From Psychrobacter submarinus (lineage in GTDB: Bacteria; Pseudomonadota; Gammaproteobacteria; Pseudomonadales; Moraxellaceae), in contig NZ_CAJHBQ010000002.1 of NCBI RefSeq assembly GCF_904846685.1, forward strand, positions 186,001 to 250,000: a stretch of DNA of 64,000 nt, written 5' to 3'. Each line of letters begins with the position of its first letter. Position 1 is the stretch's first letter. This document shows positions 44,445 through 54,184 of the stretch, in pieces. The notes under the pieces were generated by a model that saw nothing but the letters and a program-made list of their open reading frames with translations, did not search any database and was not told where the DNA came from. Both the position numbers and the translations under genes were made by a program.

Positions 44445-46331
44445 TTAGCGCTCCACTTGACTGACATCACGTACCGCGCCAGTATCAGCGCTCGTCGTCA
44501 TCGCCGCATAAGCACGTAGAGCAGGGGAGACGTGACGGGCGCGATCAACGGGCTTCCATGCGTCGCGGCCGCGTGCTTCCATCTCTTCGCGGCGCGCTGC
44601 TAAATCCGCATCGCTCACATCCATATTGATAGTACGGTTGGGGATATCAATGTGAATCGTATCGCCCTCGACCACTAAGCCAATAGCGCCGCCCTCAGCG
44701 GCTTCTGGGCTGGCGTGGCCGATAGATAATCCTGACGTACCGCCAGAGAAGCGGCCATCGGTGAGTAAAGCGCACTCTTTACCTAAGCCTTTAGACTTCA
44801 AATAAGTGGTCGGATAGAGCATCTCTTGCATGCCAGGACCGCCTTTAGGCCCTTCATAACGAATAATAACCACGTCACCTGCTACGATCTCATCGGATAA
44901 TACCGCCTCGACAGCCGCATCTTGCGACTCAAACAGACGCGCGCGACCGGTGAATACTAAGATACTCTCATCGACGCCTGCGGTTTTGACCACGCAGCCT
45001 CGCTCGGCGATATTGCCGTAGAGCACAGCAAGACCGCCATCTTCTGAGTAAGCATGCTTAGCACTGCGGATACAGCCTGACTCGCGGTTGACATCGAGGT
45101 TAGGCCATTCTTTATCTTGCGAAAACGCTTCTGTCGTACGCACGCCGCCAGGAGCTGCTATATAACGCGCCCGCGCTTCAGTATTATCAGGATTCATGAT
45201 ATCCCATTTATCAAGAGCTGCGCGCATTGATGGGCTATGAATGGTAGGCACCTCTGTGCTCAATAAGCCAGCTCTATCTAGCTCTGCTAGTAGTGCCATA
45301 ACCCCGCCTGCGCGGTGTACATCTTCCATGTGGTACTTTTGCGTGGCAGGCGCGACTTTTGATAGGCAAGGCACACGGCGGCTGAGTCTATCGATATCAG
45401 CCATCTTAAAGTCAATTTCTGCTTCATTTGCCGCAGCGAGCAGATGCAAGATAGTGTTGGTTGAGCCGCCCATTGCGATATCGAGGCTCATAGCGTTTTC
45501 AAACGCCGCTTTGCTAGCGATAGAGCGCGGTAGTACCGAATCATCATCTTGCTCATAACGGCGTTTCGCCAAATCGACGATAGTACGACCTGCTTCTAAA
45601 AATAGCTCACGGCGTAGCGCATGTGTGGCAAGCAGTGAGCCATTACCCGGCAGCGATAGACCTAGCGCTTCGGTCAGACAGTTCATGGAGTTTGCGGTGA
45701 ACATCCCTGAGCACGAGCCACAAGTTGGACAAGCAGAGACTTCGATCTCTCGTACATCTTCATCGCTGATGGTATCGTCAGCGGCGTCCATCATTGCGTC
45801 GACTAGATCTAATTTGCGAATAGCGCTACCTTGCGAGTCTTCATTATTATGGCTTTTGCCGACGGTACTAGCGACGACTTTACCCGCTTCCATTGGGCCG
45901 CCTGAAACGAAGACTACAGGAATATTGAGACGCATCGCTGCCATCAGCATACCGGGCGTGATTTTGTCACAGTTAGAGATACAGACCAACGCATCAGCGC
46001 AGTGAGCGTTGACCATATACTCCACAGAGTCCGCTATCAAATCACGGCTCGGCAACGAGTAGAGCATACCGCTGTGACCCATCGCAATACCGTCATCCAC
46101 CGCGATAGTATTGAACTCTTTTGCCACGCCGCCTGCGCGCTCGATCTCACGTGCGACCAATTGGCCAAGATCTTTTAGATGGACGTGACCGGGTACGAAC
46201 TGCGTAAAAGAGTTGGCAATAGCGATGATAGGCTTACCAAAGTCGCCATCCGTCATCCCCGTTGCGCGCCATAACGCTCGTGCGCCTGCCATATTGCGGC
46301 CACCAGTAGAGGTTTTTGAGCGATAATCCAT
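44445..46331 (-). CDS. ilvD: Dihydroxy-acid dehydratase
   Basis: IlvD dehydrates dihydroxy-isovalerate and methylvalerate in branched-chain amino acid synthesis, using an Fe-S cluster. The 628-residue protein has the cluster cysteines in [12 protein letters not shown] and [20 protein letters not shown]. Further motifs include [35 protein letters not shown] and [26 protein letters not shown] lies 6 nt before the ATG. It is monocistronic with its own terminator; no leader peptide or T-box was seen upstream. Confidence 0.97.
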   Translation of the reverse strand: MDYRSKTSTGGRNMAGARALWRATGMTDGDFGKPIIAIANSFTQFVPGHVHLKDLGQLVAREIERAGGVAKEFNTIAVDDGIAMGHSGMLYSLPSRDLIADSVEYMVNAHCADALVCISNCDKITPGMLMAAMRLNIPVVFVSGGPMEAGKVVASTVGKSHNNEDSQGSAIRKLDLVDAMMDAADDTISDEDVREIEVSACPTCGSCSGMFTANSMNCLTEALGLSLPGNGSLLATHALRRELFLEAGRTIVDLAKRRYEQDDDSVLPRSIASKAAFENAMSLDIAMGGSTNTILHLLAAANEAEIDFKMADIDRLSRRVPCLSKVAPATQKYHMEDVHRAGGVMALLAELDRAGLLSTEVPTIHSPSMRAALDKWDIMNPDNTEARARYIAAPGGVRTTEAFSQDKEWPNLDVNRESGCIRSAKHAYSEDGGLAVLYGNIAERGCVVKTAGVDESILVFTGRARLFESQDAAVEAVLSDEIVAGDVVIIRYEGPKGGPGMQEMLYPTTYLKSKGLGKECALLTDGRFSGGTSGLSIGHASPEAAEGGAIGLVVEGDTIHIDIPNRTINMDVSDADLAARREEMEARGRDAWKPVDRARHVSPALRAYAAMTTSADTGAVRDVSQVER

Positions 46332-46465
46332 GTGTTATTCCTTACTAATCTAATAAAGGGTACGTTTGTTTTTTGATGCCATCGTTAGAATGTAACAGTG
46401 ATAATTTGTATTGATATCAATAGCAGAGTGCCAGATAGCGCGCGGCACATAATCAGTGGCTAACG

Positions 46466-47263
46466 CTACTCAATGCGTTCTAGTATAGCCGCCTCAAACC
46501 AAGGCAGCTTAGGTTTGTGCTCTTCAAGTTTTGAGAGGATGCTTAGAGCGTGGGTAGCGGGTAACAGTTGGTAGTCATTGCCCGCAGCAATCGTCAGCAC
46601 CCAATCATCGACACTGCTATCTTTATCGATACTATACTCATCGATGCTGATTAAAGCTTGTTTGTCGTTTTTGTAGAGCACATCAACGCGGCCAAAAAAC
46701 TGCCAATCTTTAAAGGCAGCAATCACCGCATCAGCTTTGTTTTGGGTGTAAATTTGCTCAGTCGTTTTGGCTGTATTGGTCCAATGTAGCCGCACTGCTA
46801 ATTGCAGCGCTTCACTAAAGACTACTAACGAGCCGATCACTTTGACATGCCAAGGCGTCGCTATCAAATCGGCGCTGATGCCCAAAGCTGCTGCCGCTTC
46901 TTTAGCACTCATCAGAGTATTAAACTGTGCCAGCAGCTTTGGCGTCAAAGGATGGGCCTGTTTAATAGCATCATCAAGGCTATCATAGTGATATAAGAAT
47001 TGCAGCGGCAACTCCTGACTAACGGTTTTTTCGCTGATTTTGCAGTTATGAATGCGCCAGCTAGTAGCAGTATCCGTGAGCGCTTGTGCCAAGATAATCG
47101 CATTAGGGTCAATGACGTTTGCTTGCTTTTGTGACGTACCATCTTCAGCCTTAGCAGTAGATGTCATGTTATCTGATGACGCTAAGTTTGAGGAGTTTAA
47201 GGGAGTATTTTGATCAGTAGTCATATTCGTCGCTGATTGAGTCGGCAAGGCAGTTAAATCCAT
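46466..47263 (-). CDS. Conserved hypothetical protein
   Basis: A 265-residue protein I do not recognise. It has no signal peptide or membrane helix. The first ~50 residues are Thr/Ser/Asn-rich and probably disordered. The rest is a mixed alpha/beta domain (PLQFLYHYDSLDDAIKQAHP...GSLVVFSEALQLAVRLHW...WQFFGRVDVLYKNDKQALIS). The start is uncertain: ATG 47263 lacks a ribosome-binding site and ATG 47224 (MTTDQNTP) is an alternative. Codon use matches the neighbours. It lies between ilvD and the HIT gene, diverging from the latter. Function unknown. Confidence 0.7.
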   Translation of the reverse strand: MDLTALPTQSATNMTTDQNTPLNSSNLASSDNMTSTAKAEDGTSQKQANVIDPNAIILAQALTDTATSWRIHNCKISEKTVSQELPLQFLYHYDSLDDAIKQAHPLTPKLLAQFNTLMSAKEAAAALGISADLIATPWHVKVIGSLVVFSEALQLAVRLHWTNTAKTTEQIYTQNKADAVIAAFKDWQFFGRVDVLYKNDKQALISIDEYSIDKDSSVDDWVLTIAAGNDYQLLPATHALSILSKLEEHKPKLPWFEAAILERIE

Positions 47264-47500
47264 AACAGTTGTGTTATCAGAGTAGAGGTTTAATATAACA
47301 TTGATAGCTAGAAAACGTTAATAAATTAGTGGAGTGACAAGGCAAAAGATTGGTTATAACTCTTTACTCTATCTAAAAAGCTGTCAGTCATTATTTATGC
47401 TCTCTTGCTATTTCGCTCACTATATTGCAGACTTCTTTTGTATTTGGATCGACGTTTTCAAAATATTTAGAACTAAAAATTACTATTAAGGATATAGACT

Positions 47501-47941
47501 ATGAGTCAAAACAATCAACCTAGCCGCTACGATGACAGTAATATCTTCGCCAAAATGCTTAATGGTGATATTCCTTATCATAAGGTGTATGAAGATGATA
47601 AAACGCTAGCGTTCATGGATATCATGCCACAGGCCAAAGGTCATGTACTGGTCATTCCCAAACAAAAAGCAATCGATTTGGCTGATTTGGAGCCAGAATA
47701 TGCGGCAGCGGTACTGATGACTGCCAAAAAAGTCATGCAAGCGCAGCGTCAAGTGTTTGAGCGCGAAGGTATCATCCAAATGCAGCTAAATGGTTCGCAA
47801 GCTGGGCAGACAGTGTTTCATTATCATGTCCATCTGATTCCATCGAGTATTCATGAGCTAGGCCGTCATGCCGTCACCCAAGCGGATCAAGGCGAGCTGG
47901 CAGATCTGGCGCAACAGCTTGCCGCAGTTATTGCAGGATAG
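47501..47941 (+). CDS. HIT-family nucleotide hydrolase
   Basis: A 146-residue HIT protein with AAGGATATAG before the ATG. The core DSNIFAKMLNGDIPYHKVYE...AFMDIMPQAKGHVLVIPK is typical of the HINT/ORF1 branch. The catalytic triad appears in TVFHYHVHLIPSS (HxHxH). Such enzymes hydrolyse AMP-linked substrates such as adenosine phosphoramidate. It is monocistronic, with a terminator 39 nt after the stop. Confidence 0.92.
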   Translation: MSQNNQPSRYDDSNIFAKMLNGDIPYHKVYEDDKTLAFMDIMPQAKGHVLVIPKQKAIDLADLEPEYAAAVLMTAKKVMQAQRQVFEREGIIQMQLNGSQAGQTVFHYHVHLIPSSIHELGRHAVTQADQGELADLAQQLAAVIAG

Positions 47942-47977
47942 TATGGCAATTGCAGACAAACAGATATATTTTATATA

Positions 47978-48007
47978 TTAAAGGCGGCTAACAAGCTGCC
48001 TTTTTTG
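47978..48007 (+). terminator. Terminator after the HIT gene
   Basis: A 10-bp stem (AAAGGCGGCT / AGCTGCCTTT, one wobble) with an AACA loop is followed by TTTTTTG. Confidence 0.85.
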
Positions 48008-48285
48008 TTGCTTGGTAATAGTCATGTAACAATCGTTAAAGTAGAGTTACAAAGACAGAGATTGTCTGGGGTTTTTTAAAAGAGTGTGATAAATATCATA
48101 ATGGCTGACTGTTGGTTAAACAGTTTTGTCTTTAAAACCCATTCATCAGACCAGTGCCTATAAGCAGTACAATGTCTGAAGTCAAAAATGTAGTATCAAA
48201 CATTTATCAGACAGACATTTTATGCAAAAAATATTTTAACAAGCACGGTTGGTCGGTTTTGTCACTTTTTGAGGATATCACTTTT

Positions 48286-50331
48286 ATGAGTAAATTACCT
48301 CGCTCCACTATTTTGTTGCCAGTTTTTGTCCCAGCGGCGGCTATCATGCTGCTATTGGTGATTGGTACCGCTATCAATCCAGAGGCGGCCGGCGAGCTGT
48401 TTAGTGCCGTCCTGGCATTTACCACCGAGACGTTCGGCTGGTTTTATATGCTGGCAGTTGCTATATTTTTGATGTTTGTCATCGTGTTGGCGTTTTCGCC
48501 TTATGGCAGTATCAAGTTAGGCCCTGACCATGCAGAGGCTGAATATCAGTTTCTCGAATGGTTTGCTATGCTGTTTTCGGCAGGTTACGGTATTGCCTTG
48601 CTCTTTTATGGTGTCGCCGAGCCGGTCTTACATTTTGCCAGTCCACCACTCTCAGAGCCGCAGACGATTGCGGCGGCCAAAGAGGCGATGCAGATTGCCT
48701 ATTTTCATTGGGGGTTTCATATTTGGGCGATATACGGCGTCGTGGGGCTGTCATTGGCGTATTTTTCCTTTCGGCATGGCTTACCGCTGTCGGTGCGCTC
48801 AACCCTCTATCCCTTAATCGGTGACAAAATCCATGGGCCTATCGGACATACGGTGGATGTGTTTGCGATTTTGGGTACCATGTTTGGTATCGCCACCAGT
48901 TTGGGTCTGTCTGTGGCTCAGATTAATGCAGGCTTGAATTACTTATTACCCGATATGATTCCAGTGAGCACCACCGTACAAGTCATCATCATTGCGCTGG
49001 TGACCACCGCAGCACTGGTGTCTGTACTGGCTGGGATGGATAAGGGCGTCAAACGCCTGTCTATCTTAAACATGGTGCTGGCCACGGCTTTGATGCTGTT
49101 TGTGTTTGTGGTTGGGCCGTCGATATTTATCCTAAATGCCTTTATGGAAAATACAGGCAGTTATTTGGGCAATATCGTTGAGCGCACCTTTAGCCTACAA
49201 GCCTATCAGTCGAGTGATTGGATCGGTAGCTGGACGCTCTTTATCTTTGCATGGACGATCGCGTGGGCACCTTTTGTCGGACTATTTATCGCCAAAATCA
49301 GTCGCGGCCGTACCATTCGTGAGTTTGTGCTGGGCGTGATGCTTGTGCCAACACTGTTTACCTTCTTTTGGTTTTCGGTATTTGGGGATACCGCGCTGCA
49401 TATGATTATGGTCGATGGTTATGAGGCGCTGATCGGCGAGGTACAAAACAACCAAGCCATTGCTTTATTTAAGTTGCTAGAAAACTTACCCTTTACTCAA
49501 ATTGTCTCGTCATTGACCGTCCTACTGATTATTACTTTTTTTGTGACGTCATCAGACTCAGGGTCATTGGTCATCGACTCGCTCGCCGCCGGTGGTCGTA
49601 GTGATACGCCGTGGTGGCAGCGCTCATTTTGGGTAGTTACAGAAGGTGCTGTGGCGTCGGTGCTGCTGATCGCAGGTGGCCTAAGCGCCCTGCAGACAGC
49701 GGCTATCGTCAGTGCCTTGCCTTTTGCAGTGATTATCTTAATTTCGACATTTGGTATGTGGCGTGCGCTACGTATCGAGGGGCATCGTAATCAAAGTCTG
49801 GCCACTGACAACCATCTACCACCGCATCTGCTCAAATTAGACGCATGGCGTGATCGTATTGATTATATTACCAATCAGCCAACGCGCGAAAAGGTGCTCG
49901 GCTATATCAAGGGCACGGTGATGTCATCGATGCAGGAGGTTGCAGAGAAATTTGCCGAGACAGGCTGGTTGCCTGAGGTTAACTATGATGAGGTAAACAA
50001 TCGAGCGGTACTAGAGCTAAAACGCGGTGATAATGTCGAGTTTTGGTACGAGGTGCGTCTATCAGAGCATGAAGTTCCTGACTATTATACTGAAGATATG
50101 GCGGGTAATCTGCCACAAGAGCACCATCACCGTGCCGAGGTCTATCTGCGCCGCGGTGGCCAAACCTATGACTTGTATGGTTATCAACCAGAGTCGGTGA
50201 TCAATGATATCATCGATCAGTTTGAAAAATATCTGCATTTCGTCAATGTTTCGCCCGATATTTTGCCTTGGCGTATGCAGGAGCATGACGATGATATTAC
50301 CCTAGAGCAGGGCAGTGTGTTTGATAAGTAA
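48286..50331 (+). CDS. betT: BCCT-family choline/betaine transporter (BetT type)
   Basis: A sodium- or proton-coupled importer of choline or betaine for osmoprotection. I start at ATG 48286 (MSKLPRSTILLPVFVPAAAI), with GAGGA 10 nt upstream. The frame is open back to a GTG at 48154 but those 44 residues are non-homologous and hydrophilic. The 681-residue product has 12 helices with the BCCT signature (GSWTLFIFAWTIAWAPFVGL, then FIAKISRGRTIREF). A ~150-residue cytoplasmic C-terminal domain (after residue ~530) is like that of long BetT proteins, in which it tunes activity. Local codon use is slightly more GC-rich than in neighbours. Exact substrate is not provable from sequence. Confidence 0.9.
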   Translation: MSKLPRSTILLPVFVPAAAIMLLLVIGTAINPEAAGELFSAVLAFTTETFGWFYMLAVAIFLMFVIVLAFSPYGSIKLGPDHAEAEYQFLEWFAMLFSAGYGIALLFYGVAEPVLHFASPPLSEPQTIAAAKEAMQIAYFHWGFHIWAIYGVVGLSLAYFSFRHGLPLSVRSTLYPLIGDKIHGPIGHTVDVFAILGTMFGIATSLGLSVAQINAGLNYLLPDMIPVSTTVQVIIIALVTTAALVSVLAGMDKGVKRLSILNMVLATALMLFVFVVGPSIFILNAFMENTGSYLGNIVERTFSLQAYQSSDWIGSWTLFIFAWTIAWAPFVGLFIAKISRGRTIREFVLGVMLVPTLFTFFWFSVFGDTALHMIMVDGYEALIGEVQNNQAIALFKLLENLPFTQIVSSLTVLLIITFFVTSSDSGSLVIDSLAAGGRSDTPWWQRSFWVVTEGAVASVLLIAGGLSALQTAAIVSALPFAVIILISTFGMWRALRIEGHRNQSLATDNHLPPHLLKLDAWRDRIDYITNQPTREKVLGYIKGTVMSSMQEVAEKFAETGWLPEVNYDEVNNRAVLELKRGDNVEFWYEVRLSEHEVPDYYTEDMAGNLPQEHHHRAEVYLRRGGQTYDLYGYQPESVINDIIDQFEKYLHFVNVSPDILPWRMQEHDDDITLEQGSVFDK

Positions 50332-50423
50332 GCGGCGCATCGCCTATTTGGAAGTCATATTGAAAGTCATAGCGGCAAAGGATTGACGTGAATGGCTTGC
50401 AATATGCGTACGAACCCTTAGAA

Positions 50424-50460
50424 TAACGGCTTGTTTTCTATGCAAATCAAGCCGTTTTTT
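50424..50460 (+). terminator. Terminator hairpin abutting the dusB start
   Basis: AACGGCTTG (50425-50433) pairs perfectly with CAAGCCGTT (50448-50456) across a 14-nt loop, followed by TTTT and then directly by ATG 50461 of dusB. As a terminator it would end betT transcripts about 94 nt past the stop; its location also overlaps the dusB leader. Confidence 0.8.
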
Positions 50461-51507
50461 ATGTCTATAAATACTTCTGCGAATTCTGCGATGGCTGATT
50501 CTTCAGCACCAGTTGCCGCTCAGCATCCCTTATTACAGCCGCTTGATATCGGTGGTCTGAGTATCGAAAACCGTCTGATGGTCGCGCCCATGGCCGGCGT
50601 GACGGACAACCCTTTTCGTAGACTGTGCAAATCTTTTGGCGCAGGGCATGCTGTCAGTGAAATGATCATCGCCGATACCGCGCTCTATGCCCGTAAAAAA
50701 TCTTTATACCGAGCCAATTTCGATGGTGAGATTGCGCCAATATCAGCGCAGATAGCGGGCGCTGAGCCGGATAAACTTGCTGAGGCGGCGCGTTATCAGA
50801 TCGACAACGGCGCCCAGATTATCGACATCAATATGGGCTGTCCGGCTAAAAAAGTCTGCCGTAAGCTTGCAGGATCGGCGCTATTGCAGGATGAGGATTT
50901 GGTTGCGCGTTTGCTTGATGCGGCGGTAAATGCCGTTGATGCGCCTGTGACGCTAAAGACGCGTTTGGGCTTTGAAAATGGCCGTGAAAATATCTTGCGA
51001 GTTGCCAAGCGCGCAGAGCAAGCAGGCATAGCGGCTATCGCCATTCATGGGCGTACGCGCGAGGATATGTACACAGGTAATGCCCGTTATGAGCTTATCC
51101 GCGCGGTCAAAGACAGCATCAATATTCCGGTGATTGCTAATGGCGATATCGATAGCGCGCAAAAAGCGCAACAAGTGTATGAGCTGACCGGCTGTGATGC
51201 GGTGATGATAGGCCGCGCCGCACAAGGCCAGCCGTGGCTGTTTCGCGATATTGAGCACTACTTGCGTACCGGTGAACAGTTAGCTGCGCCTACTATCCGC
51301 GAGATCAAAGATATAGTGTTAGCGCACTTGCAAGAGCTGTATGACTTTTATGGTGAGTATTCAGGATGCCGTATCGCGCGTAAACATATCGCTTGGTACA
51401 CCACAGGTATTCCTAGTTCTAACGCCTTTCGTCAAGCGATGTATGGCGAGGAGAGTACAGCAGGACAGTTTCGAGTAGTGGAGGAGTTCTTACAAGCGCA
51501 CGAATGA
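50461..51507 (+). CDS. dusB: tRNA-dihydrouridine synthase B
   Basis: DusB reduces specific uridines in the tRNA D-loop using FMN and NADPH. The start is uncertain: ATG 50461 sits right after a terminator hairpin with no ribosome-binding site; ATG 50491 (MADSS) and a TTG at 50431 are in frame. From MADSS on, the sequence is a complete Dus TIM barrel: RLMVAPMAGVTDNPFRRLCK, the DusB-specific NMGCPAKKVCRKLAGSALLQ with its catalytic Cys, IAIHGRTREDMYTGNARYEL, IPVIANGDIDS and DAVMIGRAAQGQPWLF. No fis gene follows, unlike in enterobacteria. Confidence 0.93.
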   Translation: MSINTSANSAMADSSAPVAAQHPLLQPLDIGGLSIENRLMVAPMAGVTDNPFRRLCKSFGAGHAVSEMIIADTALYARKKSLYRANFDGEIAPISAQIAGAEPDKLAEAARYQIDNGAQIIDINMGCPAKKVCRKLAGSALLQDEDLVARLLDAAVNAVDAPVTLKTRLGFENGRENILRVAKRAEQAGIAAIAIHGRTREDMYTGNARYELIRAVKDSINIPVIANGDIDSAQKAQQVYELTGCDAVMIGRAAQGQPWLFRDIEHYLRTGEQLAAPTIREIKDIVLAHLQELYDFYGEYSGCRIARKHIAWYTTGIPSSNAFRQAMYGEESTAGQFRVVEEFLQAHE

Positions 51508-51765
51508 TAGTAAGCCTTTATTTTTCTGCTCAAAGGGTATGCAGCGTCAAAGCTGAGATGAAGTCACTAGACAAAATACTCGCTAAGCACCTTTTACGCT
51601 TAAGAGTGTCTCGATGACCATTGTATATATTCTCCAAATCAAGTAAAGTCAAAGATGCAGGTCTTGCTATGTAGTCTTTATAGGAGTAGGGGCTATATTT
51701 TGCTCGAGGTTACGCTGTACATACAGCCAGTCACATATACAATAATTAAATAACAAGGATGTTTT

Positions 51766-52653
51766 ATGGCAAACCCTTCAAAGAAAAAAATTAGCAAAGT
51801 CGTCAAAGGTAAAAATATCATCATCACCGGTGCTTCAAGTGGCATCGGTGAGCGTACGGCTTTTTTACTTAGTGAATGCGGTGCACACGTTATCTTACTT
51901 GCCCGTACTGAAGAGAAGCTAAAGGTCGTCAAAGAAAATATCGAAGTATTAGGCGGCAAGGCCAGCTACTATCCTTGTGACTTGACCGACATGGACGATA
52001 TCGAAAAGACCAGTCAGCTCATCCAAGAAGACTTCGACAGTATCGACGTACTCGTCAATAATGCAGGCCGCTCCATTCGCCGCTCCGTTCACGAGTCAGT
52101 CAATCGCTTTCATGATTTTGAGCGCACGATGGATATTAACTACTTTGGCGCAGTTAAGATTATCTTGGCTTTCTTACCCGGCATGATAGAGCAAAAAACC
52201 GGTCAAATCGTCAATATATCCTCGATTGGTGTACTAGCCAATAGCCCACGTTTTGGCGCTTATGTCGCCTCAAAATCTGCTCTAGATGCTTTTAGTCGCT
52301 GCTTAGCTGCTGAGGTCAAAGGCGATAACATTACCATTACCAATATCTTTATGCCGCTAGTACGCACACCAATGATTGCACCGACCAAACTATATCGCTA
52401 CATGCCAGCACTGATGCCTAATGAGGCGGCTATGATGGTAGCCAAAGCTATCGTGAAAAAACCCAATAGTATCGCCAGCGGCATGGGTAAGTTTGCCTCT
52501 GCAACTTATTCGCTAGCGCCAGCCATCAACGTTGGCATTCAGTCTATCGGCTATCGTATCTTCCCAAGCTCATCGGCCGCGCAAACGACAGATACTAAGC
52601 CTACTTTAGCGCAGCGCGCCTTTGCTAGAATCCTGCCAGGCGAGCATCATTAA
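51766..52653 (+). CDS. acr1: Acr1-like fatty acyl-CoA reductase (SDR)
   Basis: A 295-residue short-chain dehydrogenase with AAGGAT before the ATG. It has NITGASSGIG-type cofactor binding (IIITGASSGIGERTAFLLSE), NNAG at LVNNAGRSIRRSVHESVNRF, and a catalytic S/Y/K set in VNISSIGVLANSPRFGAYVASK. The stretch VHESVNRFHDFERTMDINYF and the length of 295 match the Acinetobacter Acr1 enzyme from memory. Acr1 reduces long-chain acyl-CoA to fatty aldehyde on the way to wax esters. A general SDR role remains possible. It is monocistronic with its own terminator. Confidence 0.85.
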   Translation: MANPSKKKISKVVKGKNIIITGASSGIGERTAFLLSECGAHVILLARTEEKLKVVKENIEVLGGKASYYPCDLTDMDDIEKTSQLIQEDFDSIDVLVNNAGRSIRRSVHESVNRFHDFERTMDINYFGAVKIILAFLPGMIEQKTGQIVNISSIGVLANSPRFGAYVASKSALDAFSRCLAAEVKGDNITITNIFMPLVRTPMIAPTKLYRYMPALMPNEAAMMVAKAIVKKPNSIASGMGKFASATYSLAPAINVGIQSIGYRIFPSSSAAQTTDTKPTLAQRAFARILPGEHH

Positions 52654-52682
52654 AATAGCATTTTAGTTGACTTGGTATGAAT

Positions 52683-52709
52683 AAAAAGGATGCTTCAGCG
52701 TCCTTTTTA
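52683..52709 (+). terminator. Terminator after the Acr1-like gene
   Basis: An 11-bp stem (AAAAAGGATGC / GCGTCCTTTTT, one wobble) with a TTCA loop lies 30 nt past the stop. Confidence 0.9.
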
Positions 52710-52884
52710 GTTTGTCGTCAGTTTTGTTAAGGGAACAACGAGTGGTTCCCTAGTGAGGACTTGAATCTTGGGCTATAAGCTAATGATATCAATATTTTGA
52801 CTTTCTTAAATAGTCACAGTGTACTTCTTGGTGTACTTACCATAGATATTCTATCTATGATCGGTGCGCTAGTGAGGACTTGAA

Positions 52885-52952
52885 GAGACCATCCCAGATT
52901 CTGTGTAACTGACGTTTAGATTAAATACTTACACAAAATTTAGGAAGGTCTC
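52885..52952. mobile_element. 68-bp remnant with IS256-like inverted ends
   Basis: The 24-bp left end (52885-52908, beginning GAGACCATCCCAGATTCTGT) and the right end (52929-52952) are inverted repeats matching at about 19 of 24 positions. They are separated by only 20 bp. The GAGACC...TTGTGTAA end pattern resembles IS256-family termini, from memory. No transposase or target duplication remains. It is either an internal-deletion relic or a very small MITE. Confidence 0.55.
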
Positions 52953-53064
52953 CCAGATTCTTATCAAAGACTTCATCATCTATTATTCGCCAAACGGCAA
53001 CTTGCTGATGGTCTTTGGTGGTGACTAGATTTAAAGTTTGTTCAATCATTGCTTGAGGTCTCAT
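52921..53064 (-). pseudogene. Short coding remnant truncated at the IS-like end
   Basis: ATG 53064 opens 47 codons (MRPQAMIEQTLNLVTTKDHQ, then QVAVWRIIDDEVFDKNLGDL) whose last ~10 codons lie inside the IS-like right end before a TAA. The frame also stays open for 17 codons upstream of the ATG, and AAGGAT is too close to the ATG to be a good ribosome-binding site. This looks like the middle of a gene cut by insertion and then by deletion. The parent family is not recognised. Confidence 0.4.
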
Positions 53065-53163
53065 ATCCTTATGATGTTTATTTGCTTCAAACCCAGTTAC
53101 TTTACACTTAGCGGTTTAATTAAGCTACTTACTTGAGCTATTTGCTTCAGTTATTAGGCTTGG

Positions 53164-54000
53164 CTACTTACTCAACTTCAATATTCTAAAGGCGCCCTGA
53201 ATAACTAAAGCAAATACGATGCTACCAATAATCAAATCAGGCGTACTAGAGTGTAACCAATTAACCAAAATCCCTGCAACAATTACCCCTAAATTGATAA
53301 TCACATCGTTTGAAGTGAAAATCATACTGGCTTGCATATGGGCTTCTTCTCCTTCTTTGCTTTTCGATTTTTGTAGTAAATAGAGGCAAATCAAGTTTGC
53401 AATTAGCGCAAGAATCGATATGACTATCATGGTAGAAAAGTCAGGTAACTGCTCATTGCCAAAGAAACGTCTTAGTACTTCTAAAAAACCAAGAATCGCT
53501 AGCGTAATTTGAAAATATCCGGCAATTCTAGCAATCCGTTTTTTCTTAATGACCGTTCCACCGACCGCAAATAAGCTAATTCCGTACACCAAGCTATCTG
53601 CTAACATATCTAAGCTGTCGGCGACCAACCCCATCGAACGAGAAATCAGTCCCGTGCTCATTTCAATAATAAAGAAAGCAAAGTTAATGACCAGCACTAT
53701 CCATAGTAGCTTTCTTTGCTCAGCATCTTTTTTGTGACTAGAGTCAGCATCAATTTTAAAATTATTGTTGGGATCAGAGGGGTCAATGGTTTCGGTCGAG
53801 AGTAGGGTGTCTCCTAATTTTAGGTCATGAATAGCAGTCTCTATCCCTTCTATATTGTCATGATGAAACACAGTTAATTGACGGTTAGGAATGTCGAACT
53901 CAAGATGTTCAATATTCGAGTGGCCCTCTAATTTCATTCGGATTAGGTTTTCCTCCGAAGGGCAGTCCATCTTCGATATTTTAAAAGTTGTTTTATTCAT
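53164..54000 (-). CDS. Cation diffusion facilitator with N-terminal HMA-like domain
   Basis: A 278-residue metal exporter. I start at ATG 54000 (MNKTTFKISKMDCPSEENLI); the frame extends to a TTG at 54030 without support. Residues 1-65 form a ferredoxin-like HMA domain in which the usual CxxC is reduced to a single Cys (MDCPSEE). Five to six membrane helices follow, with the CDF metal-site segments ISRSMGLVADSLDMLADSLV and MIFTSNDVIINLGVIVAGIL. The usual histidine-rich loop is missing. It probably exports Zn2+, Cd2+ or a similar ion. The IS-like remnant just downstream and its distinct AT-rich codon use suggest horizontal acquisition. Confidence 0.85.
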   Translation of the reverse strand: MNKTTFKISKMDCPSEENLIRMKLEGHSNIEHLEFDIPNRQLTVFHHDNIEGIETAIHDLKLGDTLLSTETIDPSDPNNNFKIDADSSHKKDAEQRKLLWIVLVINFAFFIIEMSTGLISRSMGLVADSLDMLADSLVYGISLFAVGGTVIKKKRIARIAGYFQITLAILGFLEVLRRFFGNEQLPDFSTMIVISILALIANLICLYLLQKSKSKEGEEAHMQASMIFTSNDVIINLGVIVAGILVNWLHSSTPDLIIGSIVFALVIQGAFRILKLSK

Positions 54001-54184
54001 AGTTACATTTATATCCGGGTGGTGGTTCAAAAAGTAGGCTGTCTAAGTGACAATATAAAGAAAAATGGTTTCAAAAGCTATACCCCAAGGGAACCAGCTA
54101 ATTCACTCTTCAAACCTATTTAAAGACTACTTAAAACAGACCACTATTAAACAACCACCTATAACAGACTCACGAAACTGTCAT

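Larger units (their letters stand above)
52709..53163. other. Mosaic non-coding region with IS-end remnant and gene fragment
   Basis: This 455-bp stretch has no full gene. It holds a 16-bp direct repeat (CTAGTGAGGACTTGAA at 52750-52765 and 52869-52884), a perfect CATAGATA-TTC-TATCTATG palindrome near 52845-52863, a pair of IS-like inverted ends (52885-52952) and a short coding remnant (53064..52921). It marks the left edge of a probably acquired patch that includes the CDF transporter. Confidence 0.6.

Noticed and set aside
46332..46465. Leader-peptide attenuator or T-box upstream of ilvD
   Set aside because: The 134-bp leader has no run of branched-chain codons and no paired terminator/antiterminator hairpins.
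48530..48824. Two plus-strand ORFs inside betT
   Set aside because: They lie in alternative frames of a well-conserved transporter gene and match no family.
52709..53163. A CRISPR-like reading of the 16-bp direct repeat pair
   Set aside because: Only two copies, 119 bp apart, with no regular spacers and no cas genes.
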